Assembly (NCBI GenBank): GCA_000711775.1
Contig: ARYC01000825.1
Location: forward strand, 1-64,000
Origin: Oxytricha trifallax
Taxonomy: Eukaryota > Ciliophora > Spirotrichea > Sporadotrichida > Oxytrichidae
Length of the DNA: 64,000 nt
Direction of reading: 5' to 3'
The notes under the pieces are model-generated. The model was not told where the DNA came from. It ran no database searches and was given only the letters and a program-made list of their open reading frames with translations. Position numbers and translations under genes: made by a program. Shown here in pieces: positions 44,241 to 57,469 of the stretch. Position 1 is the first letter of the stretch. Each line of letters opens with the position of its first letter.

Positions 44241-47200
44241 TGCTTAGAAAATTTAACATGAAACACAATTAGAATTAACAGGTGAGATTTCAAGAAATTA
44301 TATGTCTTTGGTAGTCATGTATTCTAAGGCTAAGACTTTACAGGATATTGATTACAATTTTACCATTACGGTATATCAAGATATCCTAAGAATTCTAAAT
44401 CTAAAAAGAAATATCATCCTTATAATTTACTTGAGATAATCTAAAATAAAGTGCTTTTAAATTTTATAATTGCCTAATCAGATTTTAGATTAAGAAATAT
44501 TTTTATGTTAATATACATATATATTTAGTATTTTAAAGGTAACCCATCACTAAATACAAGATTCACTATTATCTTATAAGTATCTTTCGAATTCATTTTT
44601 GAATTCTGATTTTGTCTAATATTTATCTCCTTAAGAGCACTTGCTTTAATGCCAAAAAAGCTGAATTTAAGTCAAGTTTATCAAATATTTAATGTAAGAA
44701 TTTGTATTTATACTTCTCATGCAGAGCTTATATTTACAATACCAGTTCTATCTCATGTGTAGTTGCAATATCTGATCTCTCTATTTTATACTTTAAGTAT
44801 ACTTATATCAGCCCTTATTCACTACAAGAGCTAATTTTTTAGTGGATATCGCCAGATGAAGTTGCACTATCATTAGACTGGTATAAACCTTGAGTGCTTT
44901 TTTATATTTATGAGATATTTTTACTTACAATTAGTAGCTAATGATATCGTGTATATTTTATGTCGCTTTATTCTTCTAGCTTTGACAGGAGAAAAGATAG
45001 TTCAATGCTATCGATAGGCGATTAATGGATTGGTAAAGAGGTTTAAGCTGATAAGTTAAGAACAAAAAATTGAATGAAGAGCTAAGGATTTTTTGTGCTT
45101 TCAATTGCTGCATTTATAAATTTAGTAGTATTATTTATGGAGAGTTAGTTGTCATGATATTAATTAGAGTTATTTTTAAATATTGTGATTTACAAAGTTA
45201 AGTATAACATATCTAAATTATAAAAAGCAAATTTGAATTAAATGTGGTTAAATATTATGAAATACCTTTAATTATTTTAATTTATGCTTAAATATACTGT
45301 AACAATATATATATATTTATTAATTACAATAAAATACCATAAAATACACAAGTATTTTATTTATATATATAGATAAATATTGAATTTTCTAGTAAGTTAA
45401 ATTAATTATTTATTGCAAAAAGAAATGAATTAAAAATATATTCTTCCTTCATCTAACTCAATATGAACCGTAACACAATAGATTGATAAACATTATTTTA
45501 TAAAGAATATTATAAATAAATTCAATATAATTGGCCTTTTTTGCTTAAAAAAATAATTAAATAATTTAATTTAACTTGCGAATTAAATTAATTGAGTGCT
45601 TGAATGTTTACAAGCTATAAATTCTTTTTATTAAGTTAAAATTTAATTATTCTTCCTGCCTGAATAATTCAATCAAATGAAAATTTTTTCACATATAATT
45701 GAAGTAAGTAATATCTACTCTCAAATTTTATAATAAAAACCTTTGTACTTCGTAATTTTGCATTTATAAATACTCACTTACATTTTAATTCATGGGAAAA
45801 AAATGAAATTATTGCAAAGAAATTATAAAATTATATTTATATCAATTTGGTATACAAGTAATTTAATATTTACTTGTGGAGGTATATATATATATATATA
45901 TCAATTAAACTCTTTTATTATCTGGTATTCTTTTTCTTTTTATCAATGAAATTAACAATCAAAATGCTAATATTTAATTAGATGATGCATAAATTATATC
46001 TTTACTAAAGAGTAATATTTACAAATAAAAATGACTCTACTTATTGATAATAATTAGTTCTTAATATTAATCAAAAACCTACTTTTAGAAAATTATTTTA
46101 TTATAAACACTAAACTTAGAAATATTAAACTTACCAAAGGTCATAAGATTATATAATTGCTATGGGAATGGAATTTTTATCTTTGATTAAGAGAACTAAT
46201 AAATATTGGAAGATATGTCATTGTTGATTCTTGCCATTTTATATACTCATTCATGCTATATTCAATCTCTAGTTGTTGATTGATAAAATCAATTTTTTAT
46301 TTTATACCATAACTAAATAACTAGCTATATTTATTTAAAAGTATTTAATAGATTAAAAAATTTCCTGTTTGTCTTTAGTTAGCAGTTGAAATGTTGAGTA
46401 GAAGTTCCCGACCACCCATACAAATTATTTGAAAATTACAGACTTAAATTAATTCATAACTGTTTATACAATACATTTTTGTAGTTAAACTTAAGGATTG
46501 TGAAAATTATGGAATGAATTCATTATTATATTTAATTTTGATATAATTATTACCATTTTTCAAAAACTTCTCAAAATTTATCTTCATTTTTGCAACATAA
46601 AAACAAATCTTGTCACACGGAGTTCATTTTTACCTCAGACTGTTGAAATGTTTATTAATCCAATTTATTTTAAGAATTAAATAAATGACCCAAACGTTGA
46701 CTTCAAAAGTTAGTAAAAATTTTAATAATATTTAATGAGGATTGGCAAATTTATAATTCAGCAATATTTATGTTTTTAATTTTAGACCTATTTAAGTCTT
46801 AAATTGATTCTAATTATATTTATAATAAGGAGATTTATATTCAATAACTTAATGAAATATTTATTACTAAAGATCTAAATTTTATAAAGTATTGCTCCTA
46901 AGTTTCATTCGAATTATATTTACAAAATTTATAGTCAACAACAACATAAACATTTGTAAACAAGTTTCTAAGTAAAAATAAAAATTAGTCAACTTTAAGG
47001 TTTTTTAATTTTAACTTCTGTTTATTCGTCCAATATTTTTCAGATTTGAGGAAATATAATGCAAGGGAATCTCAGAATTAATGAAGAATTTTGTATATAG
47101 TGTTTTCTTTTATAGCTATCTTTTAAGTCATTTTATGGGGAAGTCATTCTGGTGAAAGTATATTGGCAAGATAGCAAAAATTAATTTTCATGATTAGCAA

Positions 47201-50039
47201 CTTGATTCGTTAAGTCTTTCAAAGTTGAAATTAATATTATTTTAGCTTTCTTGGTAGTAAACAAAGTAACTAAATCGCTTAGTTCAAGATCTAAGTCAAG
47301 CCATTCTATAATCCATTTTAAATAAAGCGATTTCAATGGGTTTAGCTAATTAACTTTTCAGTAAGTTGTATATTGGCATAAATCAATTATTTGTTGAGGT
47401 TAGAGACACTGCAATCAAATAAGCACTAGATTGGTGACAATATATATATCAAGTTAAACCTAGTTGTACTAAGTGAAAGCTTTGAGTATTTAAAATTCTT
47501 GAAAAAAAGACTATACCTTCCAATATTATTTTATAAAATAAGCTTTTTAATATAAAGAATTCTAATTTGTAAAGAAGACATTATTAATGATAGGTATCAT
47601 GTGATTAAGTTCATTGATGATTACTTTGAAGTTATTGAGAGCTATTTAATAATTGATTTTGATTATTAGTTTTATATTAATATAATATAAGAGCAATTAT
47701 AATTTGCTCTTTGATTTGATTTTTTCCGTCATTTAATATAATTAATATGAATGTAAATTGTGGAAATGATATGATACTTTGAGAAATAAAAAATAACAAA
47801 GTGAGAAGAAAGTAACTAATACTGTCTATATCTCTAAAATTAATAAGATTTTCAAGAGATCAAATGAATAAAAATGAAAAAGGTTAATGAACTACCTGCT
47901 AAACAAGATTATAGAATTATGCTGAAACTCAATCATGGATTGTAAGCTTTACAAAAATGATAAAGTATTTAAATGTATTAAATGAATAAAAGTCAATTTT
48001 CACATAGAAATTTTCATAACCTTCCTCTTCCCCTCTTAATCATTTTATATTGTAAGAATTGTAAATAGAAATTTGCAAAACTTCTATTGTTATATCATAA
48101 ATTATAAATTTCATTCATTCTTGAATAATTTTTACTTTATCAGACTACTATAATTTTACAGTACGATATCGAGTTAAAATCTTCAGAGCAATTTAATTAA
48201 TTTATTAACTCAATCAAATAAGGTATTTAATATGATCAACTAGCTAATAGTAACAATAAAAAAATGATAAAAAGAATAGAACTTTTTTTTACATATTATT
48301 ATATTATAAATTCTAATGAAAATTTGTTCTTTTTAAGCAATTAAATGATTTAAATTAACATATTAAAATATAACTTAAATACTAGAGAAAGCAGAACATG
48401 TAGTTTAAGATGGACTTAACTAGCTACATTTAGAATTAATAAATTCGAAACCTATAAAAAAACAATTGGAACAATTAGAATTGTAAAAAATCCTCCATAA
48501 AGCACAGCAATTAGTCATGACGAATTATAAGCATAACCCTAAGCAAATTTTATAAAAGAACTAGAGTGAATATTTCATCTTAAATTGGATGCATTTCAGC
48601 TCATCCAATTTATTTTCTATATATCATTTAGTTTATTTCTATTAGTGCAATAACTAGTCGTCAAATTTATTGTCATCATTATCGTAACTTCAGGGCATAT
48701 CATACTTTTAGATTCTAAAGCCACTTCATATTTATAAAATTTAAATGATCTTTTTGCAACAACCATATTGTTATATTGTGATTTAGGTTATTATTAAAAT
48801 TATTTACATATTTATAAGATTCACTATATAATAACAATATTTTTAATTTGAATCACTAATAATTAAAGACGTTATTAAGTAGATTTATATAAAAAATAAA
48901 TTATAATTAATATAATATTTTGCATCTTCGGAGATGATTTAACAAGATTGATATTGATAAGTATTTTTTAACCTATAAATTTCAATTATTGTATTTTATT
49001 TATTTGTGGTATTATTTTATATATATATTAATTGATATTCCTTATAATTTCTTCATATTAAAAATATCTTTTAAAAACTTTGTATTATTTATTAAAGTTT
49101 AATACAAATTGATTGGTAAAAAAAGCCATATCATCTATTTTTAATGTTTATTATCAACACTTTATAAATGTTTCAAATCTATTTATAAGTTTTTGCATTA
49201 GACTAACTTGCAAATACTACTTAATTAATTTATGTTAAAAAATGCCATAATAAACACATGTAATTTTTTTAAAATTACATGAAAAAATTCCTACTGTAAT
49301 TAAATTTTTTAAGTATGAAAGCATTTATTTATTCCAAATTAAAATTGAAAAAAAGTAATACATAATAAAATAATTAATTTTAATATTTTAAATAGCAATC
49401 TCTCTAGCTTTTAAAGCAGCCTTTCATTTATAAGATACGAAGAAATTTAGAACTTTTAGAAGATATTCCATAATAATTATCATACTATTAGGTGTTTAAA
49501 ATTTATTATTTACTGTATGTTAATTCTTCAGTAACTAAAATATGATATTTGTGTAAAAAATTCGTGACCTATGTAAACTTTTGCTTAAATTAATTTAGGA
49601 TAATATTTATTTGTTAAAACAAAGCTTTACTAGAATTACAGCAAATTGCAGAAACAAATTAAAAAGAAATGGATAATTCTATCTAAATAGATATAAATAA
49701 TAGAAATTAAATGTTGTGTGCTATTTCAAAAAAAATACTTGGTTAAAATGCTAATATCAAACCAAAATAAAATTTGAAAATTAATAACCTAAATTAATAT
49801 ATAAATTTTTACGATTTATATTATAATAGAGTAAATTTTTTTTATTTGAAAGTTTTAATAAGTTAAATTTAAGTTTGAAATTATTAATATTATTATAGAT
49901 ATTTGGTTGTTTGTTGATTTGTGATGGAAGATATAATAATAAGAGCCTAGTGATTAAAACGAAAAGGAACCAAATTTTTTAATATAGTATTTAAGACTAT
50001 TAATTTGTTAAATCATTCTTAAATTTTATTCCTAACTGC
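44241..50039. other. Long AT-rich stretch, nothing firm
   Basis: About 5.8 kb without a recognisable domain, TIR or repeat family. A (TA)n run lies near 45890-45902. Chance-length open frames occur on both strands but none stands out. Confidence 0.55.
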
Positions 50040-51160
50040 CACTAATGGCGACTGAAAAGTCTTAGCCTATACATCCCTAGTAAAGAGGAGGGCATGGATG
50101 CTCTATGACTTGCCCAGTGCCACGACTGCATATGATGGTGTGGCAGGAGGGTCGTCAGCAGGCAACAGTGTAAGGATGGAACAAAGCCATCATATAGTAG
50201 TACTCTCCCTTGATTGTCACTCCATTTACATTCTTCTAAACCCAAAGCAGCCAGAGAAAACCAATGGCTTCATATCGTCCAATAATCAAGTGACCATCTC
50301 TAGCAAGACTGACAATACAAGGGACTCTTTAAACAGGTGAGAGACAAGGCTAGTCTATTACAAGTAGTCTTTGGTGCATTGTGGGCTTGAAAAGAAAGAT
50401 GTGCCAACTTCATTAGGACTGATACTAATAGTTTTAAGCGCAAGAACTTAATGAGTAATAGCGATGAAAAGTCTTGTATTCGCTGCTTCCTACCTATTGA
50501 TCAACTTCTAATATATTATCATGTAAGGCTGTTGCCTTTAATGTGAAGAAGTCATTTAAGAGATCTGAAGACCCTGAATGGATGGGAACCCCATTGATTA
50601 TGTTGCCAACGAGTGCAGCGCGCACGCTAAATTGCTTCAGGATCCTCTTGCCCCCTATTAGCAACTGCTTTGCGTCCTCATTGAAGTCCTCTTGATACAA
50701 TGAGAAATCCAAAACGCATCATAAACTACAACATAGAGAATAGCGGTCAGTCTAGAATGGAAAAGGGCAGCATGCTAAAGAGATTGACAGGTTTGACAGT
50801 TATGATCTTCTTTCCATGTCCCGAATCCATCAGCACCTAATGTGTAAGCCATCGCTTTAGGAAACTCAAACGGCCTTTTGGGAAACACTGATGCATGATT
50901 ATCTCGGCACCTAGAGGAGATGTCTGAGTCGGAAGTTTCACTGTCGTGAGATAGCTTCCGCTTCCACGTATAGTGCCACTGGTCGCCCCCTATTTCGAAG
51001 ATTCGTCCCTTAATTCAACTGCAATACTGGAAGTAAAGAATGCCGAAAGGCCAATGCCTAGACTGGCTGCCAATAATGATTAACACAATACGCAAGGGAT
51101 TCAGAATCAAATATCTATTTGGTGGCAAATGAAGAATACTAGCCCATGCTCATAACCAGA
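50040..51160. other. GC-rich island, coding-like, probably MDS or gene fragments
   Basis: Abrupt rise in GC at ~50040, right after pure AT-rich DNA. On the plus strand a frame at about 50055-50340 (containing SATTAYDGVAGGSSAGNSV and SSNNQVTISSKTDN) and an ATG at 50046 (MATEKSQPIHP) look protein-like. On the minus strand 50494-50712 reads GGKRILKQFSVRAALVGNI and 50760-51010 reads VKLPTQTSPLGAEIIMHQ. Real codon structure on one strand often creates shadow frames on the other, and I cannot decide the sense strand; the adjoining kinase fragment is on plus. No family recognised. Confidence 0.4.
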
Positions 51161-52200
51161 GCTAATGGTGACAGTATGCTTTCACTTGAGGCAATCATGG
51201 AGGTTCGAGATATGGGGTTCGGAATGAACATGGATGAGACTGATATCGAAAAGATGTTTAAGTCTGTGGATATTGAAGGAAATTTATTCATTGACTACTC
51301 TGGCTCGTCTTTGCTACTATGAATGAGACTTATAAGTCAAAATAGTATAATAATTCGAAATAAGAAAACCCTAAAATACAAGAACTTATATAAATATTAT
51401 AAACTTGAATAATTTTTATAATTTAATTTAAGAAATTAATTAGATATATTTGATTATTATATTTATATGGGACCAAGTTGTGAAAGTTTTATATTTTTGC
51501 TAATTGGCCCCATTTTTCTTATATTAAAATAAAATAAAATAAATTCAAATTGGTGACTTGAAATTTCATTAAGTTTCTATTAATATTAAATGATATTTAT
51601 TCGTGCTTATTTATTTCAAATATAATAATTATGTAATTCTTAAAATTAGATTAGTTTTTAAAATTTATTGTTTTATTCGGAGTTAATATATAGTTTACTC
51701 TTTTACTATTACTATGAGTAAATGAAATTTAAATTTAGTAGAAAAGTAATTACATTATTAATAATAATTTTTTAAAAATTCATTTAAAATAATAATTAAA
51801 ACAAATTAATATAATTATTGGGACTAAGTAGTAAAAATAAATTAATTTTGCTACTTGATTCCAAAGTAATATTTAAAAATACTAAAAATTAATCAAATTT
51901 ATTTAATAATTTTATAATACTCATTTAATCTTGCCTTTATAAAGTTATATATATATTCCAGATTTTCTTTCTATTTTGACTGAGTCTCCGTACAAACGAG
52001 ATGCTCCAACAGGCCTTCAGAATGCTCGAAAAGAATTGCAGCGGCTTCATCTCACTGAGGAAATCAAGGAAATTCTAGGTTTTGGGAAGACTATCTAAGA
52101 ATCAGCTTTCAATGACATTATCAATCAATTCGTTGCTAATGGAGAGGGCCAGATTTCCTTCGAAGAATACTTACACATGATGCAAAATTAAAACTAAGAT
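51161..52200 (+). pseudogene. Ca2+-dependent protein kinase EF-hand region, split and frameshifted
   Basis: Two GC-richer islands encode the four-EF-hand end of a CDPK/calmodulin-like protein. Island 1 (51161-51336): NGDSMLSLEAI, KMFKSVDIEGNLFIDYS, then in a shifted frame LVFATMNETYK. Island 2 (about 51975-52190): LQQAFRMLEKNCSGFIS, then shifted TEEIKEILGFGKT and NGEGQISFEEYLHMMQ. Between them are ~640 bp of very AT-rich DNA, far longer than introns seen here, so an eliminated segment (IES) is likely. AGTC occurs at both edges (about 51332 and 51983) and could be a pointer. Several calcium ligands are changed and at least two frameshifts are present, so this is a pseudogene or paralogous fragment. 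The kinase domain is not found upstream. Confidence 0.7.
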
Positions 52201-52901
52201 GCATAGTAAAACTTAATATGTTATTATTTAATGCATTTCATCATCACCTTCACTTATTTCAACAATCTTTTCTTTAGCTATTTTATATTAACATTAGTTA
52301 ATTTTCATTTTTTCTGATTATTACAGATCTATCACTTCATTTCACATATTCTACAATATTATATTAATTTAATATTGAACCATAATTTAAACCTTAAAAA
52401 ATACATGAATGAATACTATTTTGATTACTCAAATTTAAGCGATGAAAAAGTATAAAACGTTACAAAATATGAACCCAATATGAAATAAAATAAAGAAAAC
52501 AGCAATAATCATTCGATAAAAAAAGGAAGCATAATTGGCTTTGATGCAATGAAATTAAAATAATTAATGTTAGATTTTTTTTATAAACTCAGATAGTTTT
52601 ATCATATTTTTTTTCTTTATTTAAATATAGCATTAACTAACTATATAGGAGGGAGAAGGTTGCTATAGAATTTAATTTTGAAGCGAAGATGTAACTGCCC
52701 TGTAATTTTATAATTTAATCAGAACAAATATAAATAAATTACAACTAATAATTATTATTTATTTTCTGACGATATATCTTAATGAGGACAAATTTAACAT
52801 ACCATAAATTTACACAAAACATACTAACTAAATAATGACCGGTATTGAACTACAAATAAAACTAGAGAAAAATTTCATTTGCAAAATTTAATAAAACCTT
52901 A
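52201..52901. other. AT-rich spacer, nothing seen
   Basis: It lies between the kinase fragment and the start of TBE1-like copy 2. No feature recognised. Confidence 0.55.
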
Positions 52902-53040
52902 ACAATCAAAATCCCAAAACTTTTTCAGTAGTTTGATTGAGTTTTTTATTGATAAAAGTAGACTATTAGAGCATACTTTATTAGGGTTTATATAGGGGTT
53001 CAGTGTTTAAATATTAGTAATTTAAGTGAGTATATGCTGG
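52902..53040. repeat. Left TIR of TBE1-like copy 2
   Basis: Inverted match to 57470-57612 and 1490-1628. The telomere-like block is eroded here to ATCCCAAAACTTTTT. Confidence 0.85.
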
Positions 53041-53041
53041 T

Positions 53042-54082
53042 TTGGGGTCAGTTTATGACAGTGAGTATATAGATTTATTGTTTAAATTGCGATATGGCTG
53101 TAATGACTATGATGATCAACTCAGACCTATTCTAGATTACACATATTTAGCAAGGCTACTCCATAAATCTCCTGCTACTGTTAGATCTCATTGTCTATTA
53201 GCATTGAATTTAAAGAGATATCAACTTAATACTAAGCCTAAGAGACCCTTAAAGTTTTAGCAGCATTATATCGATTATCTTATTAATGATAAGACTCTTA
53301 AATACTGGCCTCACTTCTCTCTGGCCTAGAGAGCTGTGATGTTTCATCGCCAATTTCCTGAGCTTCACATCTCTGCTTAATCTATAGCGAACATATATAA
53401 AAAGAATGGAATATCTTACAAGACAGTCAATCGCATTAAGAGAGTGATTGACTTTAATGTTCCATTTTATAAGGATAATTTAAATTATATATTCGATTAA
53501 ATGCAGAGGGCTATTACTAATAACATTAAGTTCATACACGCTGATGAGGCAGTATTCACGTTTAATACCTTCATATCAAGGTCTTGGTATAAAAGATATA
53601 GCAACATTGAAGTATATGATTAAAAGGTTAAGGTTTAAACTCATGCTATACTTGGTGGAATAAGCGAAGATAATGGCCTCGAGACTTATGTTATCCACCC
53701 TCGCTCAATAAAGACCGAATAGTACATAAAGATCTTGTAATAACTCAGAGATAAGTACGTGGACGAAGAGATTATTCTGTTTGTAGATAACTTATCTGTC
53801 CACAAAACTAAAGACACAAGGAAGGAATATGAAAGATTGAACATAAAACCTGTATTTAATGTTCCCTAAAGTCCTCAGCTCCATGGAATTGAATTATATT
53901 GGGTGTTATTGAAAGGCCACTACAAGAAACTTCTACTCTATCATTTGATGCACGATTTGAAGATAGTTACAGTAGAATTTATTAAGAGTGCTGCTAAAAG
54001 TTTCAGTGATGATAAAGCTAAATTATTCGCAAGAGAAGGGAAATTTTGTGTATATAAATAAGTTTTAGATTTAAACGAATGA
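53042..54082 (+). CDS. TBE1-like DDE transposase, copy 2, open frame
   Basis: 346 codons with no internal TGA, ending LDLNE-TGA at 54080-54082. A helix-turn-helix-like N-terminal part (LARLLHKSPATVRSHCLLAL, then YWPHFSLAQRAVMFHRQFP and a GISYKTVNRIKRV segment) is followed by the catalytic domain: D168 in HADEAVF, D249 in FVDNLSVHKT, E284 in GIELYW. The DD34E spacing between the last two is that of the IS630/Tc1/mariner superfamily. The enzyme cuts and joins TIR ends in the nucleus; TBE transposases are also thought to help germline DNA elimination in Oxytricha. Copy 1 begins MRGLGSVYD; here one base is missing just after the ATG at ~53034, so the proper start is out of frame. Many TAA/TAG encode Gln. 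Confidence 0.9.
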
Positions 54083-54234
54083 ATAAGTTCACATATTAAA
54101 TTTGTCCGTAAAGGGATTTGGCTTCTCTATCTTTTCTTAATGCTTGCTTGGGCCTATGTTTCTTCTCTTAGTGCCAGCTCCTGCACCTATGTTCATTTCT
54201 CTGACTTTTATAAATCTTTGACAGAGTCTCTTAC

Positions 54235-54873
54235 TCAATTCATGCTTTACTTGTGATTTTTCTCTCTATTTAATTTGCTACGCTCTTTCATCAAGTGAAT
54301 AGCGGTTCCAGGTTTTTCTATAAAGTTAGAAGGCTAAGCTTACTTGAGATGAAAGGATGCTTTTGAAGTTCCTAGAGCCAGGTCTCGCTGATTTTAATAC
54401 CTTGCTTCTCTTTTTCTTCAGGATAGTTGCTGTAGCGTTTCTTGTGAGCTTCTTAAATTACTTCATTTAAGTACTCAGTTATCAGAGTTCCAAGAACACC
54501 AAAGAATAAGTTTCTCTTTTGGCAACTTATTACAAAGTTGCAGCTTAGATGGAAGGCAAAGAGCAACATCTGGATCAGTCATAGCATCATTATATAGATT
54601 TGTTACTGATATTTCAGGGTAGTTAGGTATCTCTATCATCTTTATTTTATTAGTCTTAAATGCTTTTTTATCTTCGCTTAGCAAAGCTTTTAAAAACGAG
54701 ATTTTAGTTTCTTCCTGGGTTAGCAAGAACAATCCAACTATGGTTAATTTATTAGTATTTGTTAAAAACTTACCTTGCTATACCAAATATCTATATAGGT
54801 CCTCTTTACATCGAAATTTTTCTATTAAATCTTGAGATTAAATTCTCTTTATTGCATCATTCATAGACTCCAT
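54235..54873 (-). pseudogene. TBE1-like 22 kDa protein, copy 2, frameshifted
   Basis: ATG at 54873-54871 (MESMNDAIKRI). Exon 1 is 54774-54873 (100 nt). Intron 1 is 54738-54773 (36 nt, GTAAGT...CCATAG), exon 2 is 54344-54737, intron 2 is 54318-54343 (26 nt), and exon 3 runs to a TGA at 54237-54235. Intron positions equal those in copy 3. Exon 2 has one extra base near the KLPKEKL motif (about 54510), which breaks the frame, and exon 3 has a further one-base difference from copy 1. Convergent with the transposase, ~150 bp apart. Confidence 0.8.
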
Positions 54874-55096
54874 CTTGCCTCCTCTTTCTAGAAATTTTAA
54901 TGAAATTTAAAATTATGGATATCAATTCTACGATATTTAAATCTTACTACTAAATATAGAGGACCTACTAGGAGTCAACCTTGAAAAGATATGAGGAGAA
55001 GCATTGAAAACTTGCTTCAAGTTTCACAGATTGATTTCCATTTTTATCAATCTATCTCGATTAAATTGCTCCTAATAATGTTTAATTATTTTAAAA

Positions 55097-55134
55097 GGTC
55101 CTCCAAATTAAGTTCAAACTTGATTTGGAGGACC
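55097..55134. other. Strong hairpin in the divergent spacer
   Basis: GGTCCTCCAAAT...ATTTGGAGGACC can form a stem of ~17 bp with one mismatch. Located between divergent genes; it might be a transposase or transcription-factor site. Confidence 0.6.
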
Positions 55135-55170
55135 TCCTAAAGAAAAACAAAACTTCATTAGGAGTATTTT

Positions 55171-55816
55171 GTGTGTTTAATGATTTAAGAATCAAATAAA
55201 TTTATCATTCACTAATTAATACCAAAATCAAACCATCAATCTTAGTCGTGACGTAGACGTATCTGAATGAGTTGAAGTGGCAGTTGTGAAGTAGAAAACT
55301 CCGAAAAAACCATTCTCGCTATCACCTAGTCTTCACCTGAAATCAAGATGTCACCCAGATTTTAACCTGGGGACAGAGCTCGTAGGATCCTACCAGAGTG
55401 ACAGAAGATAAAGAAAAACGCATACCGGTCCCACTGCTGCTGGGAAACGTAATCCCTATCCTTTCGCTGTGGTAGCTTCAGCACCCTAACCCGGTGTGGG
55501 AGAAAAATCCTTATCGTTGGCTTCAATGGTTTTCGTTTTCTCATTTTTGAAGGCAGAGCGTACCTTCATCCTGCTCCCTATTACCTAGGAAACTGAACTC
55601 AAGCCAGGTAACTCATCATTTGCAGGAAAATCCTAGGATCCAGCTCACTCGAAGACTGTACGCTGACGGATTGAACCCCGCCGACTGGTCCCTCATGCGT
55701 TGCGCCCAGCAAACCCCTACTTGCCCTCGATAGGCCTTAATGTAGTAGAAAGCTCTATTAGAAAATCCTAAGTGGTTAGTACCACCTACTAATTAACTTT
55801 CTAATTTAATAATATA
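55171..55816 (-). mobile_element. Retroposon-like GC-richer repeat, copy B
   Basis: 646 bp, precisely bounded by an 11 bp duplication AGGAGTATTTT (55160-55170 and 55817-55827). Homologous to 16317-17016. Minus-strand B-box-like GGTTCAATCC lies near 55670; the left end is AT-rich. The variable-length duplication (8 and 11 bp) and lack of TIRs fit target-primed retroposition. It inserted after copy 2 of the TBE1-like element was already in place. Confidence 0.75.
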
Positions 55817-56002
55817 AGGAGTATTTTAATTTACTAAAACGTATTAAATTCTCATAAAATATGTCAACTTAAAGTCTTATATGCTTATTTAATTTTCTTA
55901 ACTCTCAGCAAAGAATCTACCAGAGTGTCTTATACTCTACTATAATAAGTTATCTCGGTAGATTTTATCATTATTATAATAAAATATATCAGCAAACTAA
56001 AA

Positions 56003-57446
56003 TGAGCGTTAATCTTTTGAGAAGATACTTGGGTAAAGTCAATATAAATTATCTTTCCAGCAACCAAGAAAAGTAGAGACCAGAGACGCTTGTACTCAGT
56101 GGAAGCCTACTTATGACAACTTTGACCAGTCTATCTTTGAGATTTAAATATAAGTTAAGTAAGAGGATATCAAAGAAGCTGTGCAAATTGAGGAGGAGGT
56201 TAAACAACCCGGTATAGAGCATTAATAATTACAAGCCAAAGTTGACTTTTAATGCAAATAATGCAATAAAGTTTTTCTCTACAAGTCAACTTACAAGAGG
56301 CAATGAGAGATATACACAGCGATATGCCTAGGTTATATCTAAAGCATTAAAAGAAGGATGACAAATATATCTGTAAGTTCTGTGAGAAGCCATATTCTCA
56401 TACAAGAGACCTAAAAGTGCACTTAAAGAAAAAGCACAATCAAAGTTTTGACTTTATTCATAAACCTACAGGAAAAAGATTCCTATAAAAAAGAAGATCG
56501 AGAAATCCTCCTGCCGAGTCTCTTAGAGTTGAGGTATTATGGTAAGTCATAATGAAGAAAGCTGTAAAGAACTTTCCTGTCTCTGAGATAAATAAAATCA
56601 TGGTAAAAATTGAGGCGATAAAGATTCCAATCTTAAAAATTATTGACATAGATTCTTGTATTGAAAGCTAACTTAATATTGAGGATAAAGTAGAGAAGAG
56701 AGTCATCACTGATGACTAATATGCATATAAAAAATATCCATCCAATAACTTCCTTGCTGATGGCAAGTTTTTAATGGAATTTGTTAATGAATATTATACT
56801 CTTTAACAAGCAAAGTTTAGAAAATGTAAGCATATTATTTAGCTCGATGCTATACTACTTGGAAAATATAATGGTGCATTTAGACTTCCTCTCCTCGAGA
56901 TTACTTACAGAGAATTTTTATCTGACTTTAGATGCAAAAGATAAATTAATTCAATCGTGCAGCAAATAATTGAGGGTATTGAAGGGCTGCACAAACTTGG
57001 CTATGTTCATAGAGACTTAAAGCCAGAGAATATTATGATGGACTTTCAACCTCTTAGAGTTTATATTATTGATTTCAACATAGCTAAAAAAGTGCAAGTC
57101 TCTGCATTAGGAAATGCATACGGTACTCATGGATATTTTCCAGAGAGAGAGAGGACTGGAGAGTGGAGACGTTTCATGGGATATCTGGGCTCCAGTATTA
57201 ATAATAATAGAGAGCGACATGCCAAGAAACGATTACTTTAGCTGCAAGGGTGAGAGAAATTCGAAGTAAAGAATCAAGCAATACCTCGATAAAAATAAAA
57301 TAAATGGAGATCTCAGAGAACTTGCACATTCAACTATTATCAAGCCAAGCAAAGAGAACTAAATAACAATAGAAACAATCAAACATCAACTGAGAAAGAA
57401 AAAATTCAAAGAATTGCTGCATGACTCTTAGCTTATGTTAATGTGA
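56003..57446 (+). pseudogene. TBE1-like ~57 kDa zinc-finger/kinase protein, copy 2, frameshifted
   Basis: Begins MSVNLLRRYLG at 56003 and ends at the TGA at 57444-57446 (1444 nt). A Gln/Glu-rich N-terminus is followed by C2H2 finger 1 (CKQCNKVFLYKSTYKR, from 56253), finger 2 (YICKFCEKPYSHTRDLKVH, from ~56367) and a kinase-like domain: HRDLKPEN at 57008-57031, IDFN at ~57068-57079 in place of DFG, then YGTHGYFP and [14 protein letters not shown]. The last part is displaced by a frameshift inside a GA-repeat at about 57143-57153; two more shifts lie before finger 2 (about 56085 and 56320). The DFG-to-DFN change, also seen in copy 3, suggests a family trait, perhaps weak or no kinase activity. 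Same layout as the TBE1 57 kDa ORF. Confidence 0.85.
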
Positions 57447-57469
57447 AATACTTCAAAAACTCGCCTGTT

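Larger units (their letters stand above)
54874..56002. promoter_or_regulatory. Divergent spacer of copy 2, with inserted retroposon
   Basis: Corresponds to the divergent promoter region of copy 3. Removing the 646 bp insertion leaves ~480 bp, close to the 560 bp there. It contains the hairpin at 55097-55134. Confidence 0.4.
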
